Assembly (NCBI GenBank): GCA_017654935.2
Contig: CM065710.1
Location: 6,455,565 to 6,519,564 of the forward strand
Reading direction: 5' to 3'
DNA length: 64,000 nucleotides
Source of the DNA: Phymorhynchus buccinoides
Taxonomy: Eukaryota > Mollusca > Gastropoda > Neogastropoda > Raphitomidae
In this document: positions 29,465 to 39,800 of the stretch, piece after piece
How the letters are laid out: every line of letters begins with the position of its first letter
Position numbering within the stretch: position 1 is the stretch's first letter
Notes under the pieces: model-generated
Databases searched by the model: none
What the model was told of the DNA's origin: nothing
The model's input: the letters and a program-made list of their open reading frames with translations, nothing else
Position numbers and translations under genes: made by a program

Positions 29465-30479
29465 TTAAATTTTCCAGCCTTTCAACCACACCTGGGCCTA
29501 CCCTGCTCCGCCTTTTCTGACTCTTGTCTATCTGGTGGGTTCGTTCCGTGTTTAGCTTTGTTCTATTCAGTTTCTTGGGAAGGCTGTTAGTCATCCTATC
29601 GATATTATTTCATTGTCATTTCTTGGTGTTCGTTTTAGTTGAAAAATTATTTCGTTCACTCTGTTGTTCGTTTTCGGGGTGGCGTCAGCCATTATGGCTT
29701 CTTGCACCCCTCGGTTTCCACTTCGGGGAAAGCAGTTTCTCTTCGGTTGTTTTTCTGTTTTCCAAGTCAGTTGACTCTTCTTCTCTCACTAGGGACCCTT
29801 TGGGCAGGTTCTCTTAATCTTCTCAAGAAGTTTTCGTCTAATCCCCTCACAAATCCTACGTCTAACGTCCAGTCACAGTCCGTTTCGGTTACACCGGCCT
29901 AACCGGTTTCGGAGCCCATTCCAGTTTCTCTCCCTTCGGAGGTTTCTGCTCCTTCTCCTTTTCCGTTGGACTCGCAGGCTTTGTACTACGTCACTTGGAC
30001 TCTAAGGGTTTCAGGGTTCTCCCTTTCGCATCGACAGAATCTTCCTCCTATTTCGGTTCTATGTTTAGGCCAGAGAGGGTTCCGCCAGTTGTCTCTTCTA
30101 ACGTGAGACTGTCACTGGCGCAGCCCTCTCTCCTTCTTCTGTTCACAGGCTTGCCTCCAGGAGGCCCTTGTCCGCTAAGGCCAGCGTCGACCTCAACAGG
30201 GATAGGCAATCCCTTTCCACCTCTGGTTTCCGTCCTGTGGGCTTGATGTTTACGGAACAGAGAGGCTCCCCTCCGGGGAGCTTGCCTAGTGACAGAGGTG
30301 ACTCCTCTGTCACCAGACTGGCCAGTCTGTCAGGCAATCATCCGGTGGTACCTGGGAGGTACCTCCAGGATCGGGAACGGCCTGTTCCCTTTCCTGAGTC
30401 CGGGCTCAAATCCTCCACTCAGTTCGAGGGAGAGGTTACCAGGACAGTCAAATCGGTCGGTGCGGGGCACCTTCAATAC

Positions 30480-30970
30480 CGATAAGAGTCCATACCCCCC
30501 TCCCGGGGGATGGCTCTCCAGTGATCCTGGCACTGGCGCGGTTGGGGCCTCTTGGCAGTCCCACCGCAACCGGAAATTCGCTTCTCACGGTTGTGAGACG
30601 GTTTCCTCCGGTTCTCCCGGTGCTTACCCGGTTTCACCCGGTATTCATCCGGTTTCTCCCGGTTGTCTCCCGGTTGCTTGGCCAACGCGGACATACCGGG
30701 GGATGGCACGGTTGGAGCCTCTTGGCTTTCCCACCGCAACCGGTTATTTGCCTTTCCCGGTTGCGAGACCGTTTCCTCCGGTTCTCCCGGTGTTTACCCG
30801 GTAATCATCCGGTTGTCTCCCGGTTGCTTGGCCAACGCGGACATACCGGGAAAGGGTTCGCCTAGAACCGGAAAATTCCGATGATGAATTTCCGGTTCGT
30901 TCCTCCGGTTTGGGTCAACCGGGAATGTCCCGCTCGCACGGAGGACGCCACGTTCTCCCGGTTCCGGCCG
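30480..30970 (+). repeat. CCGGTT-rich tandem region inside DIRS
   Basis: The hexamer CCGGTT or CCCGGT recurs every 8-20 bp. A block with TTGGCCAACGCGGACATACC is duplicated (about 30615-30690 and 30775-30850). Frames through it encode Pro/Val repeats (for example SPGIHPVSPG). Confidence 0.8.
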
Positions 30971-31042
30971 GTGTTCAGTGATCCTCTCACTCCCTACCGG
31001 CAGAGCCCTCTGCCAGGCATGGCCTCCGGTGGTGTTTGACTC

Positions 31043-32096
31043 TTGGGCCGCCCTTATCAGAAGCTTCAACGGCCAGACCCCTCCAGGGAATTCTCTGAGT
31101 TTCAGTCCGACTTTGAGTCAGACATGGAACTGGACCCTCAGTCGGAGGTCCCTCACTCTCTCACTGAGTCCTCGGTTCAGAATCTTCTCAAGATTTTGTC
31201 TCGATCGTGCCCTTACGTGGTACCTGTGCGTTCCTCCCATCAGGAGTCCGCCACTGATCACGCGGTTGGCTCTCTTCTGCAGGCCAAGAGCTCCTTGACT
31301 CTCCAAGCCCCCTCCTTCCCGGAGGATTTGGTGGTTAAAGCGGAGTTCACGTTGAGGACCGGCAAGGTCCTTTCGTTGAAACAGATTGCTGAGGCTAATC
31401 TGGGGCGTTCTCAGCCGGCCTCGTCTCAGTTCGGTTCCTTTTTGGTACCTGGATTCAGACCTTTCGTCCCCCTACCGACGGAATACCTGCCCTTCCCCTC
31501 CGTCTCCAAACCTTCTTCTGAGGAGGTGGAGTCCTTGGGGTCCTGCTGCTGTTCCTCCCGTCACGTTCAAGCCTTCGGCCTTCAAGTCTCTCGAGGAATC
31601 TCTGTCTGGTTCTCTCAGGGCTTGTGGCATGGCCACCTCTCTCGTGCAAACCTTGGCGGAGTCTCTAGGCAAATCAGCCTCTGATTCACCGGCGGTTTTT
31701 CAGTTCTTTGATCAGGTGGATGAAGCTTCCGTTGGAGTCTCTCTAGCCCTTTTGGGCAATGTGCTACAGAGCCTCTCTGATGTCACGGCTGGTTTGAAGG
31801 TTCAAACCTGTGCCTTGGCCCGGGATTCTTTCTGGCGCAGAACAGGTCTCTTTCGTCCAGGGAAAAGGAGCGTTTTGCGCTCTCTTCCCCTTCCGGAGTC
31901 GGGCTTGTTCGGGGAAGAATCGGTTCCCCCAGTTCTCGAGTCCTCTTCAAAGAGGAAGTCAGCTGATAGCCAGAAGGCTATCTATCGGGCCCTGTTGAAC
32001 CAGCCCCGTCCCAACCATTTCGTCCGGGGTACTTCGCGTCCAGCTCTAAGAGTGTGGGATACTCCTCTAGGCCTCCTCCCCAGTTCAAGGCCTTGA
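31043..32096 (+). pseudogene. DIRS gag-like ORF1, frameshifted
   Basis: The frame starting at 31043 runs through EFSEFQSDFESDMELD and FPEDLVVKAEFTLRTGKVL up to about 31540. After a one-base shift the reading continues in the frame of 31386-32096, with VTFKPSAFKSLEESLSGSLR, VFQFFDQVDEASVGVSLALL and LARDSFWRRTG. The acidic N-terminal part and the helical Leu-rich part suggest a gag-like protein, as found first in DIRS elements. The assignment rests mainly on position and composition. Its start is uncertain because the upstream CCGGTT-rich region is also open in places. Confidence 0.65.
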
Positions 32097-32099
32097 GGC

Positions 32100-33500
32100 C
32101 CCCCTTCCCAGTCTTCTCGTGGCAACAGGAGGCCGAGCCTTCCAAGAAACGGCGATCCTGTCCGTTGGAGATCCTCCAGAGGAAGTGGAGGACCTTCTCT
32201 TGAAGGGCGCGGGCGCGAGTGAACGATCCCAGTCCGGGTTTCTATTCCCGACTTTTTCAACCGGTCCTGTCAACCGGTTTTATCAAAAATTTCCGACCGT
32301 TTTCGGCCCATTCTGACTCTAATTGGCCGGCGATCTCTTAGGCCGTTTAAAGGGTTTTTTGTTCTTCTGTTCTCTACCGTTTCCAAGTCAGTACCGTTGA
32401 AATGGGTTTTTTCCACGGTTATCCTGACGTCACTTGGATACTCTGTTCACAGTCTCAGCCTCGGAGGACACAGGTGGTGTCCGACCTCTCAGTAACGAAG
32501 GCGGTCACACTTCGCTGTCCCCTCGGTTTTCTTAGTCTGATGGGGTCGATTTCGGAGCTCCTTCCTCTGGCCTGGGTATACATAGGCCCTTGCAGAGAGA
32601 AGTCAGAGTGCGCACTCCTTCTTTCACGGTTTCAACCATGAGTTGTTCAACCTGTTGACTCGTTCGGCCGTTCCAGTCATCCTGTTTCGGACTGGTTCCG
32701 TCCCGATCTGGCTTTAACTGTCCGGCTAGCATGATCTTCCCTTCTCAGCCGTCAGATCACCGAACGGCACAGCTTTCAACCTAAAGTTGTTCGACGGGGT
32801 GATTTTTGCCTTCCTTCAGGCCCCCCCCCCTTTTTGGTCTTCGGCGTCTCGTTCCGACCGTTTTTTATGGTTTAGGTCGAGGTGTGTCATCGTCACGTTT
32901 GCACACTGTTTCGCTTTTTGTCTACATGTTTTCCTTTTCGGTGGGGACTTTTCCGCGTCATCTGGTTCGATTTGACGTCATGCGATAGCAACTATGTTGC
33001 TGTTGCTGTCTGTTCCTACTTCATAGGCAGTTTTTTATTTTTATTTTTACCTCCCTACCGATCGAATTGTCTCCGCTGGTTTTTCACCCAGTCAACGGGG
33101 GTCCCTTTCGTCGGTCTTAGCATGTAGAGTTGGTTACGAAGTGCAGTCGCACATTCGTACCGTGGTTTCTCAGTTTGCTAGGTCAGAGGCTGAATCTGCT
33201 GCTCTTGCGGATTCTCATCCTAGTACTAGCTGTCTCTATCCCGCCATCGGTCCTTTGCTTGCCCGACATTCTGAACTAGTCTTGTCCAGTTTGTTTTCTG
33301 ACCCAGACTCGCCCCTTCGATCGATATTTTCCAGTTCGAAAGGGCGTAGCAGTGTGTAGTGGCCCGGTCCGGCCACTCATAGTCCGTAATGTATCAGGCC
33401 TTGGCTGCTCTAGGTGACTCGATGCGGAGTTTGTCTTCTTCAGTATGAGTTCCATGGCCTTAGGTGCTACCGTACCGCTAAGCTGTACGCCACCACTGTC
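32100..33500 (+). other. DIRS middle region, reverse transcriptase not found
   Basis: All frames contain several stops. The longest pieces (32402-32641, 33141-33359) show no RT blocks and no Asp-Asp motif. A complete DIRS RT plus RNase H needs about 2 kb, which does not fit here. Confidence 0.55.
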
Positions 33501-33517
33501 TCGCACTTCTTGCTGAA

Positions 33518-33775
33518 GTGCATGCCGTTGTATTCCTCCCCTCTGATGGCACTAATCCCCCGGGTGTTGAAGAAGTCCTCCGGGAGCACCCGGACTTGAT
33601 TCTCGTCACACCAATGTGGCCCACGAGCCATTGGTTCCCAGAGCTCCTCGACATGGCGCAAGACGGTCCTCTTCCGCTCAATCTCACTCCCGCCACTCTT
33701 CTTCAGTCAAGAAGCGGGGTCGGACACCCTTGCCCTTCAAGGCTAAACCTGGTCGCATGGCGGCTGTCCGACTAG
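33518..33775 (+). pseudogene. DIRS RNase H/pol C-terminal remnant
   Basis: Reads EVLREHPDLILVTPMWPTSH, then WFPELLDMAQDGPLPL and LNLVAWRLS. The motif (V/L)(I/V)...P.WP...WFP.LL, followed by a WRLS end, is the typical close of the DIRS pol ORF just before the recombinase. Confidence 0.75.
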
Positions 33776-34860
33776 GCCTTCGCTCTCAGGGGTTTTCCAC
33801 GCGCACCGTGGATCTGTTGGTCGCCTCTCGGCGTAAGTCTACAAACGATCTGTATGATCTTCGCTGGGCCACCTGGTTTGCGTTTTGTCAGGAGAGAAAG
33901 TTTGACCCGCTTCGTCCCTCAACGGTTCAGTTCGTGGAGTTCCTCTCTCACTTGCTTAGAACTAGGAACTCTTCCTCTCAAACCTTGTCAGGTTATAGGG
34001 CGGTCTTGATTAGCACGATCTCGTTGTCTTTAGGTTCCAAGTTTACGGGGAATCTCTCGGCTTTGCCAGTTTCTCACTTCCTGGACGCTGTGCGCCTCCA
34101 AGCCCCGTCCAGAACGGTCCAGTGTCCTCAGTGGGACATCTTTTTGGTTCTGGTTTTTCTCTGGGTCAAATTTGAACCCCTGGAGTCGTTGTCTCTTAAG
34201 CTTCTGACTCTCAAGACAGTTTTTTCTCATTTCTTTCGCCACTCCCGTCGCCTCAGTGGTTTGCATGCTCTGAGAGGTCTCACCAAGGATGTCAGTTCGA
34301 GGAGGACTTCTCGTCTGTCTCCCTTTCTTTTCTCCCGGAGTTCCGTGCAAGAACCAGTCTGGTTATGTTTCCTCTCCCTTGGCCTCTTTTTCGAGTCTTC
34401 GCTCCGTTCTGGGTCCTGATGATCGTGATATCTTCCTCTGCCCCGTTAGGGCTCTTCGTTCTTCTGGCTCGTACCAAGTCCTTCAGAAGGGCTAAACGTC
34501 GCCTGTTCGTCTCCTTTAATCCCAAGTACTGCAGCGATGTGGCTAAGGGTACTGTGTCCCGTTGGTTCCTCGACCTCATTAAGTTGGCCTATGCCCGCTC
34601 GCTGGTTAGGTTACCTGATAACCCCATTCGCGCCCACGAGTTGCGGGCCATCAGCTCTTCCCTGGCGGTAGTCAAGGGTGTCCCTCTTGTGAAGGTTATG
34701 GCCTCAGCGTTCTGGTAGTCGCAGAACACCTTTCTTCAGTTTTACCTGAGGGATATCTCTGCTCAGGGCGAAGACGACTCCTTTTCCATCTAGAAGGTGG
34801 TCGTTTCGCAGGTCCCGGTCTCCTTGTAGTGTGAGTTCCGGTGTTTTTTGTGCCTCTGTT
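33616..34860 (+). pseudogene. DIRS tyrosine recombinase (YR), frameshifted
   Basis: The first part is in the frame of 33616-34419: LVASRRKSTNDLYDLRWATW (N-terminal core-binding region), ERKFDPLRPSTVQFVEFLSH, and SRRLSGLHALRG with the first catalytic Arg (about 34245). Reading moves to the frame of 34365-34718 for RRLFVSFNPKYCSDVAKGTV, AHELRAISSSLA (His-x-x-Arg, about 34640) and AFW (about 34715). After one stop codon (TAG near 34716) the sequence SQNTFLQFYLRDI carries the catalytic Tyr (about 34742). All R-H-R-Y elements can be located but not in one open frame, so the gene is inactive as it stands. Confidence 0.88.
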
Positions 34861-35045
34861 TTTTCTCTGTGTTCTTTGGTATATCATTGACATGACTGTT
34901 TGGGGGTATTTATTTGCATATTTTCAGGGATGTTGTACATCTTTCGGGGGATTCTCTTAGGAGTGTTTCCCCTCTTTTACTGATATGCTTTTGGGGTTGT
35001 TGGTGTGTCAGTTGGCACGCATCACCCTCCACCACGGTGGTAATC

Positions 35046-35148
35046 TGCAGTTGTTTTGAGTGTTGGTATAGTATGATTAAATTAGATTGGTGGATTTTGA
35101 TTAATCCTACTATCTATTTAATTTAATACTTACCAACACTCAAAACAA
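35046..35148 (+). repeat. DIRS internal complementary region
   Basis: 35046-35090 is the reverse complement of the left end (29269-29313). 35088-35148 is the reverse complement of the right end (about 35355-35415). The two overlap in TGG at 35088-35090. Such a region is thought to template the joining of the two ends into a circle. Confidence 0.93.
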
Positions 35149-35198
35149 AAAATGTTCCCTCCCAGCCTCCCTCCTGATGCGGGGCTGTAAAATTACAT

Positions 35199-35372
35199 GA
35201 ATGACATATCCGGTGCCCCAAGGGTGCGCGTCATACCCGGAAGTAAGGGGAGTCACTCCCGCTACTCCCTGCGGTATGGGTGCAGTCCCTTGGGGCCACT
35301 TTCGTTTTAGCTATGTGCTAGGGTAAGGTTCCAGGTTGTTTTAGGCTAATGCAGTTGTTTTGAGTGTTGGTA
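35199..35372 (+). repeat. DIRS right inverted terminal repeat
   Basis: Starts GAATGACATATCCGGTGCCC and ends TTGTTTTGAGTGTTGGTA, complementary to 29291-29464. Confidence 0.95.
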
Positions 35373-35415
35373 AGTATTAAATTAAATAGATAGTAGGATT
35401 AATCAAAATCCACCA

Positions 35416-35600
35416 CTCTCTTTGACTCTGCCTTTTCCCTTTGCTTTCTGTCATCTACTATCTTTCTGACTTATTGACCCCATTCTCTTGCCTTTAAAAC
35501 AAAACAAAAATCTTCCAAATATTTTTGTCTCCTTTGAGCTCCTCCGAAATCGGAACGTGTCGGCTGTATGCAGCGGGGAGACCAGTGAAAACTGAAAACA
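35416..35600 (+). repeat. Dispersed repeat R1, right part (tail A)
   Basis: CTCTCTTTGACTCTGCCTTT to GAGACCAGTGAAAACTGAAA continues the R1 copy cut at 29271. A (GA)n run follows at 35620-35665. Confidence 0.88.
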
Positions 35601-35613
35601 CACACGTGTGTGT

Positions 35614-35666
<53 letters not shown>

Positions 35667-35759
35667 ACAAGGAACCAGTCTCTTGCTGTTGTATTTACGC
35701 ATGTCCATATTTGTTTGTTAATTTATGTAATTTATGCATTTATTCATATTTCATCACAG

Positions 35760-36025
35760 ATGATCGTGGTGCCCGTATCAGACCCCTCCTCCTCTTCCGC
35801 ACCAGGTCACATGACCCTGGTGCGCGTCGACTCGGCAACGGCATCATCATCATCATCGACCAGGCCTTCGACAAGATCATCGGCAAGGGCATCCAAGACA
35901 TCGGCGACTTTGAAGACAGCAGCGAAGCAAGCATCCATCAAGACAAAAACCAAGAAATTTAAAACCTCGGCAGGCGTCGCTAAGCAGAAGTCTATGTTCT
36001 ACTTGCCTCGGACTTCAGGGAAGGG
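35760..36025 (+). CDS. Cassette C linker exon c, long Ser/Thr/Lys-rich
   Basis: Acceptor TTTCATCACAG, donor GTCAGT. The 266 nt run from phase 0 to phase 2 and encode a linker rich in Ser, Thr, Ala and Lys (MIVVPVSDPSSSSAPGHMTL, then TKTKKFKTSAGVAKQKS). It is the longest exon c and may carry a nuclear localisation signal. The phase pattern fits. The donor choice at 36026 is the weakest part of the call. Confidence 0.75.
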
Positions 36026-36065
36026 GTCAGTTTCTTTCACGGGACAATGTAAGGGGTGGTGGAGC

Positions 36066-36530
36066 TTTTGAGATAATCAATCAATCAGTCAATCAATCAA
36101 TCAATCAATCAATCAGTCTATCAATCAGTTTATCAATCGATCAATCAGTCTATCAGTCAATCAATCAATCAATCAGTTTATCAATCGATCAATCAATCTA
36201 TCAGTCAATCAATTAGTCAATCGATCAGTCTATCCATCCAGCAGTCTATCCATCCATCCAGCAATCCATCCATCCAGCAATCCATCCATCAATCCATCCA
36301 TCTGTCCAGCAATCCATCCATCCAACAATCCATTCATCCAGCAATCCATCCATCTAACAATTCATCCATCCAGCTATCCATCCATCCAACTATCCATCCA
36401 GCAATCCATCCATCCAGCCAGCCAGCCAGCAATCCATCCATCCAGCAATCCATCCATCCAACAATCCATCCAGCCAGCAATCCATCCACCCAGCGATCAA
36501 TCCATCCATCCATCCATGAAGCTTTCAATC
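36066..36530. repeat. Tetranucleotide array (TCAA)n / (ATCC)n
   Basis: (TCAATCAATCAATCAG)-type units change at about 36230 into (CATCCATCCAG)-type units. The Trp/Asp-rich open frame on the minus strand is an artefact. Confidence 0.92.
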
Positions 36531-36642
36531 ACTCTTTTTTTGTATTTTTGTTTTAGTGAAACTTAATTTTCTTTAGGTTTTAATGTAGGGCTGATACAAT
36601 GTGTGTGTGTCTGTGTGTGTGTGTGTATGTGTGTGTCGACAG

Positions 36643-36707
36643 CAAAGAGTCGGTGACCGCGGAAGTGATCACACAAATGACGGAGCCTAACAGGGCACCC
36701 ATACCGG
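36643..36707 (+). CDS. Cassette C linker exon d
   Basis: Acceptor GTGTCGACAG, donor GTGAGT. The 65 nt run from phase 2 to phase 1 and encode KESVTAEVITQMTEPNRAPI, ending in PG. It is in frame with exon a of cassette D. Confidence 0.7.
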
Positions 36708-36854
36708 GTGAGTCATGCACAATGGTTTTTTTTCCTGAGGCTAGTAATGTTTATATGTGACCCAGCACCACGAAAGGGACATTCAGTGTCAAACTGACCA
36801 ATCTGAGAAAATTATACATTTGAAAACTTTGGACACTTCTCTTTCTCACCTTCT

Positions 36855-36992
36855 CATAAGGCGCACCTCCCAAATTTGACAAAATATTCAGATTTTGTTA
36901 TTATATTTTCTTACTATATTATCAGTCACGTTATAAGGCGCAGGGGTCTCAGTCTAGGAAAAAAGTATCGCCTTATAGTCCGAAAAATATGG
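36855..36992. mobile_element. Short ACCGTA-type MITE
   Basis: TCATAAGGCGCACCTCCC at the left and TTATAGTCCGAAAAATATGG at the right, the two ends of the family at 59638-59796. Confidence 0.6.
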
Positions 36993-36995
36993 TAC

Positions 36996-37298
36996 TCAGG
37001 AAGATCATGGCCGTTTAAAACGACGAAATGCGTGATCTAGACTCACTGCACGTTACAACCCGTGTATTATAACATTTTTTTTTGGAACCCCCACCCCCCC
37101 CACTCACCCACCCCTGCGGCTAGTACAGTGCCGCAGCCTAAACGCTACCGAAAGTGAAAGTAAACTCAACTCAACTCAAGGGTGTTTGTGTATGTGTGTT
37201 GGTGTATGTGGTCAGTCCATGCGGCTCGGTTGTTGTGGCTTACCGAATGGGGTATGAACGAGTTGGCGTCGATAAATGTGTGTGTGTGCGTGTGCGTG

Positions 37299-37330
<32 letters not shown>

Positions 37331-37494
37331 TGTGTGTGTGTGTGTGTGTGTGTGTTTAGAGAGAGAGAGTTGCTTTGTATATGCGTTGTTGCTGGTTGGT
37401 GTCACTCTTGAATGCTGTTTGTGTTGTCTGTTGATGACTAATTGATTGTAAAGCACTTTGGGCTCATCTGAGGTAAAGCGCTATATAAATGTAC

Positions 37495-37530
<36 letters not shown>

Positions 37531-38610
37531 CCAGTATTGAATATAGATTATTATTTGTTTTGCACACAGGAAGATCTTGGCTGTTCAAAAAGACGAAGTG
37601 TCTGATGGCGATGTACCGCACGCTACAGCCCAAGTTCCTTTGTATTATAACATATATTATGCAGGACTACAAGCCGCTTCGTAATATAAGCCTCACCCCC
37701 TGCTTTAAACAAAAATCTGAAGAAAGTAACACATAAGCTGCGTTGAAGCATAAGCCGCGGAAGCGTGGCAATGCACGATGTCCGCTTCCGGTTGAGTCGA
37801 GAGTTGATCGCGGGTGTGTTGACTGCCAAAACGAAAGTGTCGGACCGCCAAACAGATCGTCATTTTGTGAAAAATATACCGAACTCAAGGTGATTTTTTT
37901 GTCATCAACCGTGAACAAGGCCACAGATCAAAGGTCTGAATCAAGGACGCCACTGAGTTGAGTTTACTTTCACTTTCGGTAGCGTTTAGACCGCGGCACT
38001 GTACTAGCCGCAGGGGTGGGTGGGTGGGGGTGGGAGGTGGTGGTGGTTAAAAAAAAAGTTGCGGCTTATAGTCCACGAATTATGGTATAACATATCCAGT
38101 ATTGAATATAGATTATTCATTGTTTCGCACACACAGGAAGATCGTGGCCGTTCAAAAAGATGAAATGTCTGATCGCGACGTACCGCACGCTACAGCCCAA
38201 GTTCCTTTGTATTATTTAACATATATTATCCAGTATTGAAATACGATGAAGAAGAACACAAAACAACAATCCTTTTTTCCTGAAAATGTAGAAATTTTCG
38301 GCTTTATTATCAGTTAATAAAAGCCTTCGTCAGCCATTGACGATTAAGAAAGAGAATAGTAACTAGGTGTATGAAAAGACGCAACAATGACAAAAACTAT
38401 GATGAAAAAATAAAAATGACGTATGTGATGTAAAAAGACGTCATAGGTTGCATAGAGCTTTTCTTTCTTGAATGAGTGGCTAATGAATGGCTAATCCAGT
38501 ATTGAATATTGATTATTCTTTGTTTCGCACGCAGGAAGATCTTGGCCGTTCAAAAAGACAAAGTGCCTGATCGCGACGTACCACATGTTCCTTTGTATTA
38601 TAACATATTA
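36996..38610 (+). repeat. Four spaced copies of cassette D exon a acceptor border
   Basis: CAGGAAGATCNTGGCCGTT copies begin at about 36997, 37567, 38135 and 38532. Each carries the first 60-75 nt of the exon and then TTTGTATTATAACAT-type sequence instead of the rest. The intron lead-in CCAGTATTGAATATAGATTA precedes three of them. They stop soon after the border and have no donor. Confidence 0.92.
37085..38045. repeat. Inverted repeat, arms about 90 bp
   Basis: 37105-37180 (GTACAGTGCCGCAGCCTAAA and CGCTACCGAAAGTGAAAGTA) is complementary to 37957-38030. The loop of about 0.8 kb contains GT repeats, a SINE/LINE tail with GTAAAGCGCTATATAAATG plus (ATT)n at 37450-37530, and one exon-border copy. 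Confidence 0.85.
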
Positions 38611-38663
38611 TTATTATATTATCCAGTATTGAATATAGATTATTCTTTGTTTCACACACGCAG

Positions 38664-38850
38664 GAAGGTCGTGGCCGTTCAAAAAGACGAAGTGCCTGAT
38701 CGCGACATACCGCACGCTGCAGCCCAAGTTCCACTGTCAGACGATGACCAAGATGCGCGCGTGGCACATGGTGGCTCAGGCCCTGACCCGAAAGGGATAC
38801 TCTGTCACCCCCGAGATGTGCAACACCAAGATGAGGAGCTTAAAGTTCAG
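38664..38850 (+). CDS. Cassette D exon a: first part of Myb/SANT-like domain
   Basis: Acceptor CACACACGCAG, donor GTGAGT. The 187 nt run from phase 1 to phase 2. It reads RSWPFKKTKCLIATYRTLQ, then MRAWHMVAQALTRKGYSV and EMCNTKMRSLKFR. Both conserved Trp and the Cys..Lys recognition stretch are present. A copy of its 3' end plus donor lies at 38905-38990. Confidence 0.92.
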
Positions 38851-38904
38851 GTGAGTCCATTGCTTATTGTGGGGGGTATCAGGTTAGATAGTTTTGTGGG
38901 GATG

Positions 38905-38990
38905 TGAAGGCTACCTACCCTGTCACCCCTGAGATGTGCAACACCAAGATGAGGAGCTTAAAGTTCAGGTCAGTCCATTGTTTGTGAGGG
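38905..38990 (+). repeat. Copy of cassette D exon a 3' border
   Basis: CTGTCACCCCTGAGATGTGC to CTTAAAGTTCAGGTCAGTCC repeats the last 55 or so nt and donor. Confidence 0.92.
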
Positions 38991-39117
38991 GTGTCAATTT
39001 ATCTGTCAGTGCTTTGTGTGGGTAGTTGTGCGTTCAAGTTTTGGGCAAATCTTTGAATGACAGAATGACATAGAATAGTGAATGTAATAAAATTAAAAAA
39101 CTGCATTATTTTAGTGT

Positions 39118-39137
39118 GCACACACACACGCACGCAC

Positions 39138-39219
<82 letters not shown>

Positions 39220-39372
39220 CTCTGTATGTGTGTGCCTCTGTATGTGTGTGCCTCTGTGTGTGTGCATGCAGGTTGCCTCTGTGTGTGTGTGTGCATGCAG
39301 GTTGCCTCTGTGTGTGTATGTGTTGTTATATGTGTGTGCCTCTGTGTTGTGTGTGTGTGTATGCATGTATGC

Positions 39373-39441
<69 letters not shown>

Positions 39442-39456
39442 TGTGTATGCATATAT

Positions 39457-39495
<39 letters not shown>

Positions 39496-39516
39496 CATCT
39501 ATGCCTCTGTGTGATT

Positions 39517-39558
<42 letters not shown>

Positions 39559-39715
39559 TGTGTGTGTATGCATGTCTATCTGTCTGTCTGTGTGTATGTA
39601 TGCCTGTATGTATGTCTACCTGTCTGTGTGTATGTATGTCTCTGTGTGTATGTCTATGTGTCTGTCTGTGTGTCTGTCTACCTGTCTGTCTATCTGTCTG
39701 TGTGTATGTATGCAG
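39118..39715. repeat. GT-rich compound microsatellite
   Basis: (GT)n runs are interspersed with GCCTCTGTATGTGTG and GCATGCAGGTTGCCTCTG, then TCTGTCTG-type repeats. It leads directly into the acceptor of exon b. Confidence 0.92.
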
Positions 39716-39800
39716 GTACAACTGGATCAAGGAGAACGGGCAGAGGAAAGGGAGGAAGGGCTGGGAATACCTGGCAGAAATGCACGACCTTATGATGAAG
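39716..39800 (+). CDS. Cassette D exon b: last helix only
   Basis: Acceptor GTATGTATGCAG, donor GTAAAT. The 85 nt run from phase 2 to phase 0 and encode YNWIKENGQRKGRKGWEYLA followed by EMHDLMMK. It closes the DNA-binding domain but has no acidic tail. It is the shortest exon b, so the array downstream may have replaced the original end of the exon. Confidence 0.88.

Larger units (their letters stand above)
29269..35415 (+). mobile_element. DIRS-like tyrosine-recombinase retroelement
   Basis: The element is 6.1 kb. It begins with CCAATCTAATTTAATC and ends with GGATTAATCAAAATCCACCA, so CCA is present at each edge. Perfect inverted repeats of 174 bp lie at 29291-29464 and 35199-35372. Near the right side an internal complementary region (35046-35148) is the reverse complement of the left end joined to that of the right end. 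This order of parts is specific to DIRS1-like elements, which replicate through a circular form and integrate by a tyrosine recombinase without making long target duplications. Coding regions in order are gag-like (about 30980-32100), a short RNase H/C-terminal segment, and the recombinase. I see no reverse transcriptase YxDD-type motif, so this copy is internally deleted or non-autonomous. Frameshifts and stops show it is not intact. Confidence 0.93.

Noticed and set aside
36334..36528. Trp/Asp-rich minus ORF
   Set aside because: It is a translation of the (ATCC)n tetranucleotide repeat.
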